Source of the DNA: Sipunculus nudus
Taxonomy: Eukaryota; Annelida; Sipuncula; Golfingiida; Sipunculidae
Length of the DNA: 64,000 nt
Assembly: GCA_026874595.1 (NCBI GenBank)
Contig: CM049315.1
Location: 14,907,664-14,971,663, forward strand
Direction of reading: 5' to 3'
Part shown: piece after piece, positions 10,626 through 23,461 of the stretch
Layout: the number at the start of each line of letters is the position of its first letter
How positions within the stretch are numbered: position 1 is the stretch's first letter
Made by a program: the position numbers and the translations under genes
Notes under the pieces: generated by a model
What the model was told of the DNA's origin: nothing
Database searches by the model: none
Seen by the model: the letters and a program-made list of their open reading frames with translations, nothing else

Positions 10626-12781
10626 GTTAGTAATGACAAGTTCATCGCATGGTCGACAGATAGCCCAACCCTAATCCAAAAGATTAAGATAATAACGTTA
10701 AACATAAATTTATAAGGATACCATAACAACCGAATTACAATATCATATTTTATAACTTAGTGCCTCTGCTGCTGAATATTTCTTAATCTTGCTAACGTAT
10801 CTCATCTAAACAAATATATTCTAGTTTATTTCCCGATGGGACGCAACTCAATTGGACACAGCTTGGCAGGCCATACCTAACGGGATGTTTAGGTTTTAGA
10901 CGCATGTTGTACATAAAGCGCGCGACACATAGAATAATGCTATGAGGTAAACAATCCCGTGCGTGTCACACGGTCGTAATACAAGTAGTAAAAAGTTAAC
11001 ACCCAAGGTCAATGCTAGGCACGCTTGCATGATATTGGTCTGGGTCTCAGTGCGTTGTCGAAACAACCGCACATCTTTACAGATAGTGTATAACATGGTA
11101 TTTCTTTTATAGATTACCAAAAGCAGTTAAAAAAATGTATGACAGTTGTGACTGTCAGAGTGTGTGTTTTACTTGCCCACATGAAGCAATTAGGCGTACT
11201 GGGGACAAACCAATTTGCCATGCGAGAAAGGCTACTGAACAAAGCTATCTCCGCAATGTGGTGTTATTTCGACTTCTCTGTCAACGTTTTTTTCTCCAAT
11301 GCCGTGAACTGTTATCTGAAGAGTAAATGTAACAACTCGGAATTAATTTTGTTTATTGAAACAAAAGTTGAAATAATGAATTCATAAGCTTTGTATGTGT
11401 AATGTATTATCAATTTCCCAACAAGAATATCCGTCCTTTCCAAGTATGGGGCTATTTCGATTCAAGGTTTTACCTCCATTTAAGACGAGGTATTACGTTT
11501 TCGCTTGGTTTGTCTAATAGCAAATTTATTTTTAAAAAATCAAAAGGGATTTTTTTTTTACAATTTTATGTAGGTTTTACCATATACCATTGTCAGATAA
11601 AGCAATTTCTTTATCCCGGCCGCGGGCCATTCACTGTCAATTGGGACTAGGGTCATTTACTGTCATTTTGGCCCGCGTTTGTTTTCAAACCATGGAGTAA
11701 GTTTACCATGGCATATATAAACTGTGGAGTACGCAGCAAACTTTGATGAAAACAGTTCATTAATCTATATACGTTTTATACTGTTGAAGGATCTCTTGTG
11801 GTAAGGTGTTTTAAACATAATGTTAATTGGTGAATAAATAATAATCATTTGCAAAATGATCACCAAAAAATTGTGTAATTTGCCTGTAAAATAGTCGATT
11901 ATAATCCCGCGATTTATAATTTCTTGAGTTGTTTTAAACTAATTAAGAGTTTCAAACTTTTATTGCGAGTTAAAGTTTCCATTGAACAATGCTGTACCCA
12001 TTACAATTTTAAAAAAGCAGAACGAGTAATTTAAGAATCGTCTTTATTTTTACGGGAACTGATTATTCTATGAGGGTTAAAGAAAACCAAAATGATATGC
12101 TAGTATAACGTAAAGCTCAAAATATAATCAGACGACCATTGTTTTCTTTATAATAATCAGATTCCAAATAATTTCGAATAGATTGGAGACTGTTATTAAA
12201 CCTTTTTGTCTGGATTCATTTAATTAATCTCTAAATGAGAAAAAATGAATAAATTCCTGTAAAAGAATTCTTCATTTTCGGGACCAGGGTGCATTGTTTG
12301 TTTTGGTAGTTGATGTCGTTAGTTCTACTTAATAGGCACGATTGTTTTGCAACAATGAATTTTGAAATATTTTCTAAGAAAGGAAGCACTTTAACCAAAT
12401 GCATCGCAGGAATACCTTATGTCTCTGAAAAATGAAAGAAAGATTGTAAAAAATAATGATCAAGACACATATTGAAATTACAAAAAAAATGGACATGCTA
12501 AAGGTTAAGGAAAGCGGCTGACAAATATTCTGTTTTGCAGGTTTTAATATGTGAATACGATTTAGTAGCAGGTAGAAAAACCAAATTAAACCAGACACGT
12601 CTGCTTTTAATCCCTGTGTAATTATTTTTCTCCTTGGTCTCCTAAAATATGATTTATAATGACAGGTATTTATACACTTTTAACAGTTTGTACGATTTAC
12701 CAAAAACAAATGCGAAATATAATATGCTACAAGGATATAATGTCAGAATAATTTTGATATGACAGGGTTAGCGAAAAGGCT

Positions 12782-12784
<3 letters not shown>
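10626..12784. other. No gene seen; one short GC-rich inverted repeat
   Basis: A 9-bp inverted repeat, cgcgggcca (11621-11629) and tggcccgcg (11669-11677), encloses two similar segments (ggccattcactgtca and ggtcatttactgtca). Overlapping short frames at 11135-11387 have no recognisable domain. The rest is AT-rich. Confidence 0.5.

Positions 12785-12832
<48 letters not shown>
12785..12832. repeat. (GA)24 microsatellite
   Basis: Uninterrupted GA dinucleotides, 24 units, a pure purine strand. Confidence 0.95.
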
Positions 12833-12838
<6 letters not shown>

Positions 12839-14629
12839 ACTTTATTTTATTTTTTTGTTTGCCTAAACAATTTCACCATCTATGCAAACGACTTGGGGCA
12901 TTCATGGTAAGAACATGTGAAACGCAGACTACAAAACCGGAGCAAGTGGTTCGTGTTGTTCTGAAAGACAAGACAATCAGACAACTTAGGTTTCGTGTAT
13001 AGATTTACGATTGATCACTTTGATCTAAATAATACTTGCGGTCACTTGTATATTGAGTTGACCAATGGTCACTGTCAAATACAGGAAGAACTTTGGTCAG
13101 ACTTAAGAGCATTTAGTCCTACAAATGGGCAGTCTTGGGGTCACTTTTACACATTGATGTCCTTGGGTCAAAGCCCCGGGTTCCCTTTGGGGTCTTTGGG
13201 ACCAGGAGTAATTATCTGAGCCAGTTAACTGTGTAAGTGCTCGTGAATGTCTCATCGTCATGGAAACCATATTTTGCCGGGATATATCATCTCCAAGTGG
13301 GTTATGTGTAATCAGAAGGGCTGACTATCCGACATAAGTGAAATCAAGTGGCCCGGACTTGATTGCACGGCATTATTAGAAGCCATCCCCGGGCCGGACC
13401 CTCATCGGCCTAGTGTAAATTACGGCTTCATGACGGCTGGTCGAAAATTTCGGACACTCCGCACCATTGTAGCCTTTGTGCACATTTGAAGACGGCGGAA
13501 CATCGTTACCCTGCCGGGGACTAAAACGGGCCTAATCAGGGTGAATTAATCTGATTATTACATGAGCGAGATAATATAAAGATCTTTAACTGAACCACGC
13601 TAGCGGAAAGCGGGATGAAACCCTTAATTAAAAGTTCAACTACCTGTCTTGTTAATTGAATTACTGTAGAAGAGTCTAGCCTGGCTTTTTATTGGAACAA
13701 ATTACGTATTTGTAGTTCTGAAGGTACATTTGTCTTTTAATTGTTACGGCTAATGATTGCAGATGATTGGACCGCAGTAGAGAGAGCATGCGAGTGAAAC
13801 AGTAGAAAATGATAACCAAAGTTCACAGGAGACCCAATATTTCATAAAAGAGTCGTGTCTTTTTTTTTTTATTGTCTGCATTTCAAATGACACATTGATT
13901 GTAACGTTTGATCACAACCGCCATTATTTATGTGACAGGAACGTCGGTTTCCCAGTGTAGTGGCATATTGATAAACATAAAATAAAACAGTGAAAATATA
14001 CACGTAAGGCGTTTCCTAATATGTAAAAATTAAAGTTTCCCCTATCATGTAAATGCCTTTTCATCAAAAACATCTTATGGTCAACCAGATGATCAATTCT
14101 GAACAATCAACCAGAAGACAAATTCTGCTCTGGGGAAAATATTGGGCCGAACCGATATGGGTGGCGCACATGCTCCGCGTTCCGAGCGTTCTCTAGAAAA
14201 GCAAACTTCACTAGGTTCACTACCTGTACGGTTCGTACTGTAACCACCATGATCAAAACGCAGATTAAAATTATAACATATTTTTTATAATAGTTGAATA
14301 CTCTATACTGGTATTCGATGTGATCTCTTATGCAAGGCTCAGTTAATCAGCAGTTGTTTGATATTCAAACGGATATAAAAAATGCGTAACACCAAAAAAG
14401 AATGGCCACGAATCAAACAACTCTAATTTCTATGTTGTCGACATTTGATATTGAGTAACTGCAAGTGACAGGTTGTTATTGTCATTCAAATAACACAACT
14501 GAAAAATACAAACAGCAGTCTTAATGCTAGCATTGAATATTTAGTTATCTGTACAAATATCTGACAAAAAATATATTATTTCAAATCATTACAATATCTT
14601 TAAATGTATTTGACTGGTCTTTAATTTGT
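12833..14629. other. No gene seen; TAATC-rich stretch
   Basis: Around 13520-13570 several TAATC-type words occur (cctaatcagg, attaatctgattattac), a motif bound by some homeodomain proteins. This is only suggestive. An everted TGACC-3-GGTCA pair lies at about 13058-13068. No coding exon is supported. Confidence 0.4.
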
Positions 14630-14642
14630 AAAACTTTATAAA

Positions 14643-15009
14643 ATCCACCGGCTACTGTGGCTCACGGGTAGAGCACAGGAATTAAAGCCGGGAGATCGTG
14701 AGTTCGAATCTCAGCCAAGGCAGTAGATTTTTCACGGTCGGCCCCCACACAGAGTGAGCGCTTTACAGGCTTAATAGGAAGGCCGTACCCAAACGAGTGC
14801 GCCATTTGGAACGATTGGGGACGATTACGCACCCAGGGCCAGCAGGTGCAGTTGTCACCGGTCCTGGTTGACACCAGGATATAAAAAGTGAGGATACTGC
14901 TCTGTCACGTAATCGGAAACCGGAATAGAATGCTGCAGATGTACATATACTTTGTTAAGTTAGCATTAAAAAATGGAGGCGGTTACCTCCGACAAAAAAA
15001 TTAAAAAAA
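14643..15009 (+). mobile_element. tRNA-derived SINE with 13-bp target duplication
   Basis: The 5' part resembles a tRNA gene with a polymerase III A box (gtggctcacgg near 14657-14667) and a B box (agttcgaatct at 14701-14711), about 35-45 bp apart as usual. A tRNA-unrelated body follows, then a short hairpin ggagg..cctcc and an A-rich tail. The element is bracketed by a direct repeat, aaaactttataaa, at 14630-14642 and 15010-15022, the expected signature of LINE-mediated insertion. It is about 367 bp and looks complete. It is not a functional tRNA gene: no cloverleaf 3' half follows the B box. Confidence 0.8.
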
Positions 15010-15022
15010 AAAACTTTATAAA

Positions 15023-18000
15023 TATAGGCAGTTGATATATCGCAGGGACAGGGTATGTATGAAATCTTGTCCTTATATTACCTTAAATTACATTTTATTG
15101 TCTGGAAATAACTCGCATACATGTGGAAAATTCAAAAATATGATGATATTTTGTTTATATTTTAGAGGTGCCATTTAAAGTGCCATTTAAACATTTAATT
15201 CACCATCAGTACGATACAGGCATTTCGAACACCAGTATCTAGGTTTATTCAAAAATAAAACCCCCCTACCTCCTCCTTATCACTTTCGTAAAAAAAGGTT
15301 CGTAAACCAAGAATAAAAAACTCTGGCCTTAGATAATTCTTTACCATTTTGATACAAGACATTTTTTATTCCGTTTATTGGGGTTAAGGGACGCCCGTGT
15401 CATGCAGCTCAGCTGTAAACCGCGTTGGTGAAACGTGACACTGTACGAGTTTAATAACAACATGGCAGAGGTTTATTCTGGCTCATTCTACAATTCTTAT
15501 TTGATGCATAATTTAACTCAGAATATTTATGGTATAGTGTTCGTGGCATAGCCTGTATTACACAAGTGACATCCTTGAACAATGTACCCTGAAGAAGGTT
15601 GTGACAACGACATGTCGGTAGTTTGTTAAGCCAGCTCAGATGACTGCCTCCGGTATAGACCCGGCCAGACGGGCACCATAGTCAGGTTGACAACCTTCTT
15701 CCTACAGTAATTAATACTGAATCTCTTTCGGAATTTTAGCCTACTCACTGTGCCGGGCAAGTTCCTGCATTTATCTGTCTCCATTAAGTTCGTTCTACAA
15801 ACATTACCTGTCACAAAACGGCTATCACCTGACACTTAAACGACCGCCATGATCGTTTGTGTTCGGCGATTGAGTGAAAAATAAACTTACCATTGGTAAA
15901 CTAGAGTTTTCCATCTGTTTCTCTGTGAAGAAGGTACTTCTCAAATGAATATGTCATTTCCTCACATGAATAATGCAATGCTTTTTTATGAACACAGTTA
16001 ACTTGCTTTTGGCAAGTCCCGGTATATTACCAAGATCTTGCTCAAACTGTAGCTTGTGGCGTGTAAATAAAAAAAAAGACAAAAAACTCGGAAAACTAAA
16101 TCTCACCCTTGAGGCTTCTCCTAATACCATTGAATGACGACGGTCTCTACGGTAAAGAATTTTTTTTTCAGAATAGCCTTACACTTTTAAGAAGCTGACG
16201 TTAACTTTTTGAAGTCCAGTAAGTGCTTTGGCGCTAGAACTTTAGGTTATTACCGTCAGAACGTTTGCTTGTTTGACGCCGCAGTGTCACTGGGGATAGA
16301 GTAGTTGTTTTGATCTTTAAAATGATACTAAACAAAGTTCAAACACTTCCGTTTCCTATTTCCACAACACTCTATCTTTACTGTTGCCCTTATAAACGTG
16401 ACGCTACATTTCTTCATCTGAAAAGAGATTCGTTTCTGAAGCAGATGAATAGTGGAACCAGTGCAACACATGTTTGAAATACAAAAGAAACATCTCAGGA
16501 TTCATCGGGCTCTATAATTCAGCGATGTCACTCACGATAACTAAACCATAACTCAGTGATTCATTGTAAACTGTAAATTCGATTATTCGCTTGGCCACCC
16601 ATAAAGCTTTAAACCTAGGCACTAAAGTGACGGCATCAGACACTGATGATGTCTTTATGTGTGGTTGCATTGAAGTTGGGAGTGCAAATCTCTGCTTCCC
16701 TGTCGAGGTCAGTTTACTTCATTACTGTTTGTTTCATATAAGTAGTTTTCAGACTCCGTGTGTGTTATCAGTTCGAGAAAAGTTTCCTCTTTTTTAATAT
16801 CGCTTATGATGTAATTTATGTTAAAGACCGTTTTTAAATAGTACGTGCTTCACGAACAATTTGATTTAAAGAAAGGTGTATTTGCTTTGCTTTATGCCAC
16901 GCAAAGAGCATTTTACCAGTATTTTAATACAATTATTATTCGTACAACCATGATTTATATTTGCACACAATTAAGTGCTGCACCATTGAGAATAATGTTC
17001 TTGTGAGAGAATGATTCTATATCTATACAAATGTACTACACAAGTAGCTTTATTTACCAGCTTGTCACAAAAAGTCTAAAAATCGTCAAAGGTTGATGTA
17101 AATGATGAATAAGTTTCCATTTGACTTTTCTATAAAAAAAAATCAGGCGTACGTTAATTAATACAGAGACAGACAGAGATAGTAAGAAACTGAGTGGGAT
17201 GTCTGAAGGCTGCAAACATTTGATCACACGGTGGGTTGAGAGATAATCAGGTAATATAAGAGGAGAGGCACATTAAGAGTACCGGTTTCTAAATATGTTT
17301 TGGAAAGCCGCTTAGAAAGGGTATAATACAAATTATTAGGGAAGAACATTATTATGTTTGAGTAAAATTATGGAATCTTAAATAATATTCTGGACACAGT
17401 TGTGTCAAATCGTAAAATTAACAATATTCCCAAAAATATACGGTGATACTCTTGCAGATTATATTATGCAGTAACGTATTCTGATCTTACATACCATCTG
17501 TAAAGACATAAAGCAAATGTAAATCCAACTGCTGTTCCGTTCAGATATTAACTTAAGGATAATACAATAACAGATATAAAAATGCAGCTGGCACGGTTTA
17601 TCGATTACTCTATGCCGCTTGAACGTTTTACTCTCGCTGCCATCGAGAGGAACAACACCATGAATATCACTACGTAATGATATACATAAAATACTACAGA
17701 GATAATTCTTAGTGTATTGTACTGAGGAATCAAAGAGTGCAAAAAGTTTTTTTTTCCTTCAGACAAACCAGGTGCACCGGAAATACCTGTTCTGTTTACT
17801 TTATTACCTTATTGTTGTAAATGTGGTTGAAAAACACCCGCACCTGTTCCAGTTCTTATATTACTAGTTGTCTTCATCAATGTGATGTCTACACTGTGTT
17901 CTTAATTACTTTGTCTGCTGGTAATCTATTTTTCTATTCGATTTTATCATGTTGTATCTCATTTTCAAACTTTTTTTTAATTATCAAATGTATTTTTTGT

Positions 18001-18918
18001 GTTGAGTGCTCAGAGCTACCCTATTTGATAAATTAGTAAGTCCTTTATTATACTTAATAAATAAAAATAAATGTGACTCGCAGGGCAGTCACTGGATTTT
18101 ACAACTTTTATAGGAAACTGCCTCCGTCATGCAATATCCTTTAATAGAAATATCGATATACTATAGTTATCGTGTTAATCCTCGACTGATGATAATTAAA
18201 CGTCCCAAAGCGATAAACCTTACTGATTTTCTGACAACGGAGGACAAATAGGACGTTATAATCAGTTTTCATAAATACAAAAATAAAGTGTGTAAGCATT
18301 TTTTTCCGGAGAGGAGCGGGCTCAAGTCCATGTTAAACCGACAGCGGGCATGATGTTGCGGGGGGGTCCGATCAGTGCAGTGTACGAATTGACCAAAGTG
18401 CTGATTTAGGAGCCCGGCATGTCGTCTCACTGGCCTGGATTATAGAAAGAGTCAAGACCGCCGCCTAAGAGTGATTATTACTATATTTGGATCGTTAAGT
18501 GGAGATTTACCGTTACCGAAGTACTGTCTTGCTCTGTGTGGCTCTCGGAGGTCTCACAGCAAGGCAACCACTCAGGTCGTGTACGTCCACTCGTGGCCCG
18601 TTATCCTATAGTTGGTGTCAAAAAGCAGTGTAACGATACCCTCACTATATGTTTTGTTTATTTACTCCGCCCTAACCACTCATGTTGAGAGAGGTTAGGG
18701 AAAAACAGACTGATATAGCACTCTGCAGTGTTGCATTTTGCCACAATACAGGTCGTCTGGCTGCGGTAAAACATATGTATGAAGAAAAAATTTAGTTGAT
18801 AGTATATTTATAGTCATATACACAACAATAGTTAAAAGGACTATGTATTGAAATTCGATGGTCTGTTAATAAATAGTAACTAAAATTGGGCTGAATATAA
18901 ATATATCAAAACTACAAA
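15023..18918. other. No gene seen; one long-loop inverted repeat
   Basis: A perfect 12-bp inverted repeat, gaagaaggttgt (15591-15602) and acaaccttcttc (15690-15701), has an 87-bp loop. Otherwise AT-rich sequence with short frames and small homopolymer runs. The moderately GC-rich stretch at 18310-18620 shows no gene or element I can name. Confidence 0.5.
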
Positions 18919-19270
18919 TCTATATACTATTAAAATTGTCCTGTCTATTCGTTTGTTTGTCCATGAACTCGAGCAGGAACGGGCCATATCAGCGTCAGTC
19001 AGATGCCCTAACTTACAGAATGCACACCAACTTGGCCCTTCCGCTTGCACAGAATTGAATTCCCGGCAACATCACAGCCAACATCTGTCGCCCAACATCA
19101 CATCGCTTTCAACCTCGCCAGTGCTAACCTTCACCATGGCCTATTACCATATAGACATAAATAATTGGTTGCTTATCGACCACCATACATTTTGCCTGCG
19201 GGTGCCCCGCTGCAGACTGGCATGTATTTGGCGTGCTTGTTATTGCCGCGGCTTACCAAGGCTTAAATAA
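18919..19270 (+). mobile_element. Possible Helitron-like fragment (5' end only)
   Basis: TCTATATACTATTAAAA starts at 18919 after an A, followed by a T/G-rich gtttgtttgtcc stretch. This style of beginning (A then TC, CTATATAY, ATTAAAA) is seen in a number of Helitrons. The following segment is GC-richer and includes a small hairpin gcggg-tgc-cccgc near 19200. I found no CTRR-T 3' end, so this is a guess about origin. A 105-codon frame at 18953-19270 is not convincing as a protein. Confidence 0.25.
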
Positions 19271-19573
19271 CACCACATGTTGCGCTTTTATTTTTTTTAA
19301 TAAATACTTCTTCGTCATACATCTTTGTGAAAGTTCCGCATTATTTGGCATTTAGAAAATTTTGGACTTTAACATGCAGCATTGAAGTTCGACATTGAAA
19401 TATATTTACACATTTATATATTTTCAGTTTATCTGATATTTAAAAAAAATACCGAACTTTTATGTGTATCTATTATCTGTGTATCCCTTTCCTATCCCTT
19501 AACAGGAATCCTACGCTTAGCTAAAGTGTTTTACATAGAATTTCAATGTACATATCTATTTTTTTTTATAATG

Positions 19574-19575
<2 letters not shown>
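19271..19575. other. No gene seen
   Basis: AT-rich sequence between the Helitron-like fragment and a TA microsatellite. Nothing recognised. Confidence 0.5.

Positions 19576-19615
<40 letters not shown>
19576..19615. repeat. (TA)20 microsatellite
   Basis: Pure TA dinucleotides for 40 bp. Confidence 0.95.
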
Positions 19616-19619
<4 letters not shown>

Positions 19620-19771
19620 ATTGGTATATATAAGAAATAATAAGCATAGACATATGTTTGCTGTCTAGTCTTTATTTCTGACAAAGATGCAATATTTTAG
19701 CCGACTAACACTTTTATGATACCATTGCACTTTGTGCGTGCAGGACCGAAACCCTTAAGCCTGTATCTCGT

Positions 19772-20303
19772 TGGGCTGCGACAGCTTGCAACAAATTGCG
19801 AAAGGCATTCGCAAGAAAGCTTCAAACGTGTCTTATAACATTTGCGGCGGTAATCAATTTCCTCGCGCAGTTCGTAAAGTGTCGCCCCTTGTCGCAGAAA
19901 TTTTGAACATGTTCAACAAATGCGCGAGATAATTTTTTTCTCAAAATAGTCGAAGATGTGTCGCTGGTGTCGCACCCGTCTGGAACTTCCAAAGTCAGTT
20001 TCCATGAGTAAGGAAGTGTGAGAACTGCGAGACAACTCTGTTAGGGGTTTGCGACCTATGCAACTACAATGTGAATATTTGAATATAAATATGAGAATCT
20101 GACAATCTGGGCGCGAATATTTCACAAATGGTGTGCGAATGTCCTGCAAACATCGCACAACATTCGCTCGACGGGTTTTCGAACTACAGCCGAATTTAGG
20201 GCCAAATAATCGTGCGATGTACGCTATCGTATTGTAAGTACAATTCAGTGTGATTGCAAGAGCAAATGTGTTTCTCCAACTAGTCGCAAGCTGTCGCAGC
20301 CCA
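19772..20303. mobile_element. 532-bp inverted-repeat element rich in TCGCA/TGCGA
   Basis: The ends are perfect 18-bp inverted repeats, TGGGCTGCGACAGCTTGC at 19772-19789 and its reverse complement at 20286-20303. The interior carries well over ten TCGCA or TGCGA words in both orientations, from end to end, and no credible coding frame. The immediate flanks (cgt and gta) give no clear target duplication, so the superfamily is open. It resembles the element at 4389-5867 in architecture, with a different termini and a different repeated word. Confidence 0.75.
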
Positions 20304-23300
20304 GTAAGATACTACCTTAAAATTAAACTTTTGTACTTATAATTTTTATGTAATTTAACTTATTACTCCGCCCCTACTGCAACAGAATATATATCCCGGT
20401 TCACTGCGTTGTTAATATTTGTATTTGCCCCGCATTATCAAAATAACAATAGAAATGACACAAATGCTAGACCGATGTATCTAGAGGGATAAGTCGAGGT
20501 AATTTAGCTATGAACTGTCAAATCAAATGTCTTGCGAATGTTATGTGGAAAGGCCATTTAAGGACTCCCCAATTCAAGGACGCACACGAGAGAAGACAAC
20601 CGTTATCAGCTGGCTGCAACAATGCTATTGCATCTGTTTTGTGAATGCATCAAAGTCCCTCTTTAAGTAATCCTTTAAGTGCCTAATCTTGCAAAAACAG
20701 AGGCAGTAAAAGTTTAGGTGAAGTATGAACTATTGGAAAAGTAAGTGTTAATATATGTAACATGTCGCTTTTGTCATGAGATAAAGCCCAGGAAAAGGTG
20801 TAATGCATTAAGACAATTGTCATTCTTCAAGGTCTGAGTAGTGCATGATTGAGTGGAGTGCGGGACCTGCTTCAGGGATTCCTTTCGCAGACTCCCAAAG
20901 GACGCAGGCTGAGCTAATCTGACATATAATCCCTGTCCCTGGAGGAAAGAAGTCTGACTGAGTTGAATTTAGAGCAACCGACCAAGCTTTCTTTGTCTGT
21001 ATAGTCAACAGATAAAACTCTGCTTCCTTAAGATGCCCCTCGCTTCCTCTTTTCTTTAATCTATGCTCTCAGCCTGTTCAGATTTCTAATTTGTCACGAC
21101 ATAACTTATCTTTCAAACAAGCGGTTTCCGCAGATACAAAAGCTAGACTTCTTTCTGGAAATAAAGCTAAGAAATACAATAGTACCAGAACAAAAGTTCC
21201 CCTTGATTTTATTGTTCTTGGTTTATTCTGGCTTCATGTGTTTATAAGAATCAATAATGGAAAACGTGTGTTCCATGTTCCCCATCAGACTTTCATTGAT
21301 ATTTTTTCGATGGGGAATTCCTTGCTCATTGCAGTCAAAATTCCGAATGATGATGAAGGCAGTTGAAATTGTATATTATTTGAGTTTATGGAGATCACTG
21401 TATTATGGCTGCTTTGCGAAGCTGTAAAAGACGATGAAACGTATTTATCTAAAGATTAGTAGCATATACTACAACCACATGACCACCATGCTTTGACAAA
21501 TTGTTTTCCCCCAGTAGTGATAATGATAAGTTTAAGCAAATTCAATATTCAACAATATTTGTAAATATTCAGTTGAACGTATTCAATCTTGGTTCATCCA
21601 ACCAATTTGAAATTTTACAAAAAGGTGCATAATTGCGTTGAAATTTGGCAATAAGTGGAAATTAAATGCCAGGGGAAATTGATTGTGTTGATGAAATTGT
21701 GTATTAAGCATACCACTAGATTATTTTTTATTCTTGTAAGCTTTTTGTTTGATTTTGAAGGTCTACTTGACCCTTAGCTACAAACGCCTCTTAATTGAGA
21801 CTGTTTCATTGTCAACAATGAATAATTTATAATCAATCTTATGCAAAAAGAAAATAAAATAAACAAAGTTGGTTATATTTGCCACAGCAGCCAGATGTAA
21901 AGGAAAATAAACAAATGTAACTGTTTCCTGTCTGGATATCACCATCTTGTTTTGATACATTTCAACATGAAAAAAAACATGGACGAGATAACTAATATGA
22001 CGAACAAATTTCTATATGTTTCTTAATGAAAATAAAACAAATATTATGCTTATGAATGTTTAACAATGTGTGGACAATGGAGAACGCTTATTTGTTTATC
22101 CTATTGCGCTTTCAGTATCCCCACAATAGCGTAATTCCGTGTCAAATATTACAAATCTCATAGTTAACCGTGCATGATTGCTTACTCCATAAACACGTAT
22201 CTGTTCGATGAGTGTTCTAGCTTACGTTATTAGATTTGCTGCGGTGGAGGTATTCAGATTGCTGAAGTCAACAAAAAGGTCCGTATGAGGTTTTAAGAAA
22301 ATGGTTTCTGTGGAATAGGGGTTATTTGATTATGGAACTCCAAGAAAATGATTCCGCTCTGGGATGGTTTAGGTAATATCAGCCCATTAAGTCTGTAATC
22401 GAGAATTACCTTCAATCCTTTAGGGATATCGCAGTATCATATGTATTAAACATTATACGTTTTGAACAAAATTGACGTTGTTGAATTACAAACTTCATTA
22501 AAGAAAGATGAAACTAGCATGTAGTAGTTCCTACCTGTCTATCCGCTTGGCTGCAGGGAGTGTGGTGAGGAGTTGTCGTAAGACATTTCCTACACGACGA
22601 GTGGGCGACCAAAAATTTATCCACTGGAGTGGACTTTGTTGTTCAACTCGCGTAGACCGAGTTCATGTGTGACGGGGCGTCTTGGCGGCACGCCGATTAT
22701 TATGGGATAAATTCACTGTGATCACGTGGGACCGGAGGAACACTAGACGGAAACTGTCAAGCACGAGATATCGATCCCTTATCGCTGTAGGCACCGTGAA
22801 ATCGCGCCTCTTCTAATTGCCACCCGTTGAGTACGATGGTGTGCTGGGGACTCAATAGGAAGTTAGGCAATAGGGGGATGGCTAGTTACTAATGTAGATA
22901 TGGTCGACAGCAAGGGGGATGGCTGGAGACATTATACACCCATGACGCGCGCCTAGTCCTCAGCCAAGGCGAGGCCCCTCCACGATAATGGACCCCTTGT
23001 ATATCTTCACTCCATGCCGTCCAATTAAACATCGTGTATTAGGGATTATTAACGGCTGCGCCACAGTCCTAAAATGTGTTTCCAGCTGAAATTGAGGAGC
23101 TGGTAACATAAATCAGATCTTCTTATTTCTTGAACTGTCACAGAACTGGACCATTAGATATTGGAAAATTACGAACTTTTAACTCTGCTTTTTACTGCAT
23201 TTAAAAGCAAACTACCATACAAGAAGAATTGTTTTGTGTCATAATAGAAAACATTAAACACCATTACTTCCTCAAGCTCTAAAATTCATTCATAGGTGTC

Positions 23301-23394
23301 TTCTTGTCCTATTGCCTTGTTTAAAAGACACAAGTTGATGCTATGACTAAAAAAATCAGCTTTTTTTCAGAAGCAGTTGCAAGGTTACTAAATG

Positions 23395-23396
<2 letters not shown>
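20304..23396. other. No gene seen
   Basis: Mostly AT-rich. The stretch 22540-23080 is GC-richer and includes two similar phrases (aatagggggatggctag, agcaagggggatggctgg) about 50 bp apart, but no gene or known element. Open frames at 20820-21008 (minus) and 21091-21366 (plus) have no recognisable domain. Confidence 0.5.
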
Positions 23397-23460
<64 letters not shown>

Positions 23461-23461
23461 A
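23397..23461. repeat. (TA)n microsatellite with one interruption
   Basis: About 65 bp of TA dinucleotides interrupted by a single C near 23445. Confidence 0.95.

Noticed and set aside
14650-14720. A functional tRNA gene
   Set aside because: The boxes are present, but there is no proper acceptor-stem pairing around them, and an A-tailed body with target duplications shows a SINE.
18953-19270. 105-codon plus frame as a gene
   Set aside because: Starts inside the Helitron-like region, no recognisable motif and no second exon.
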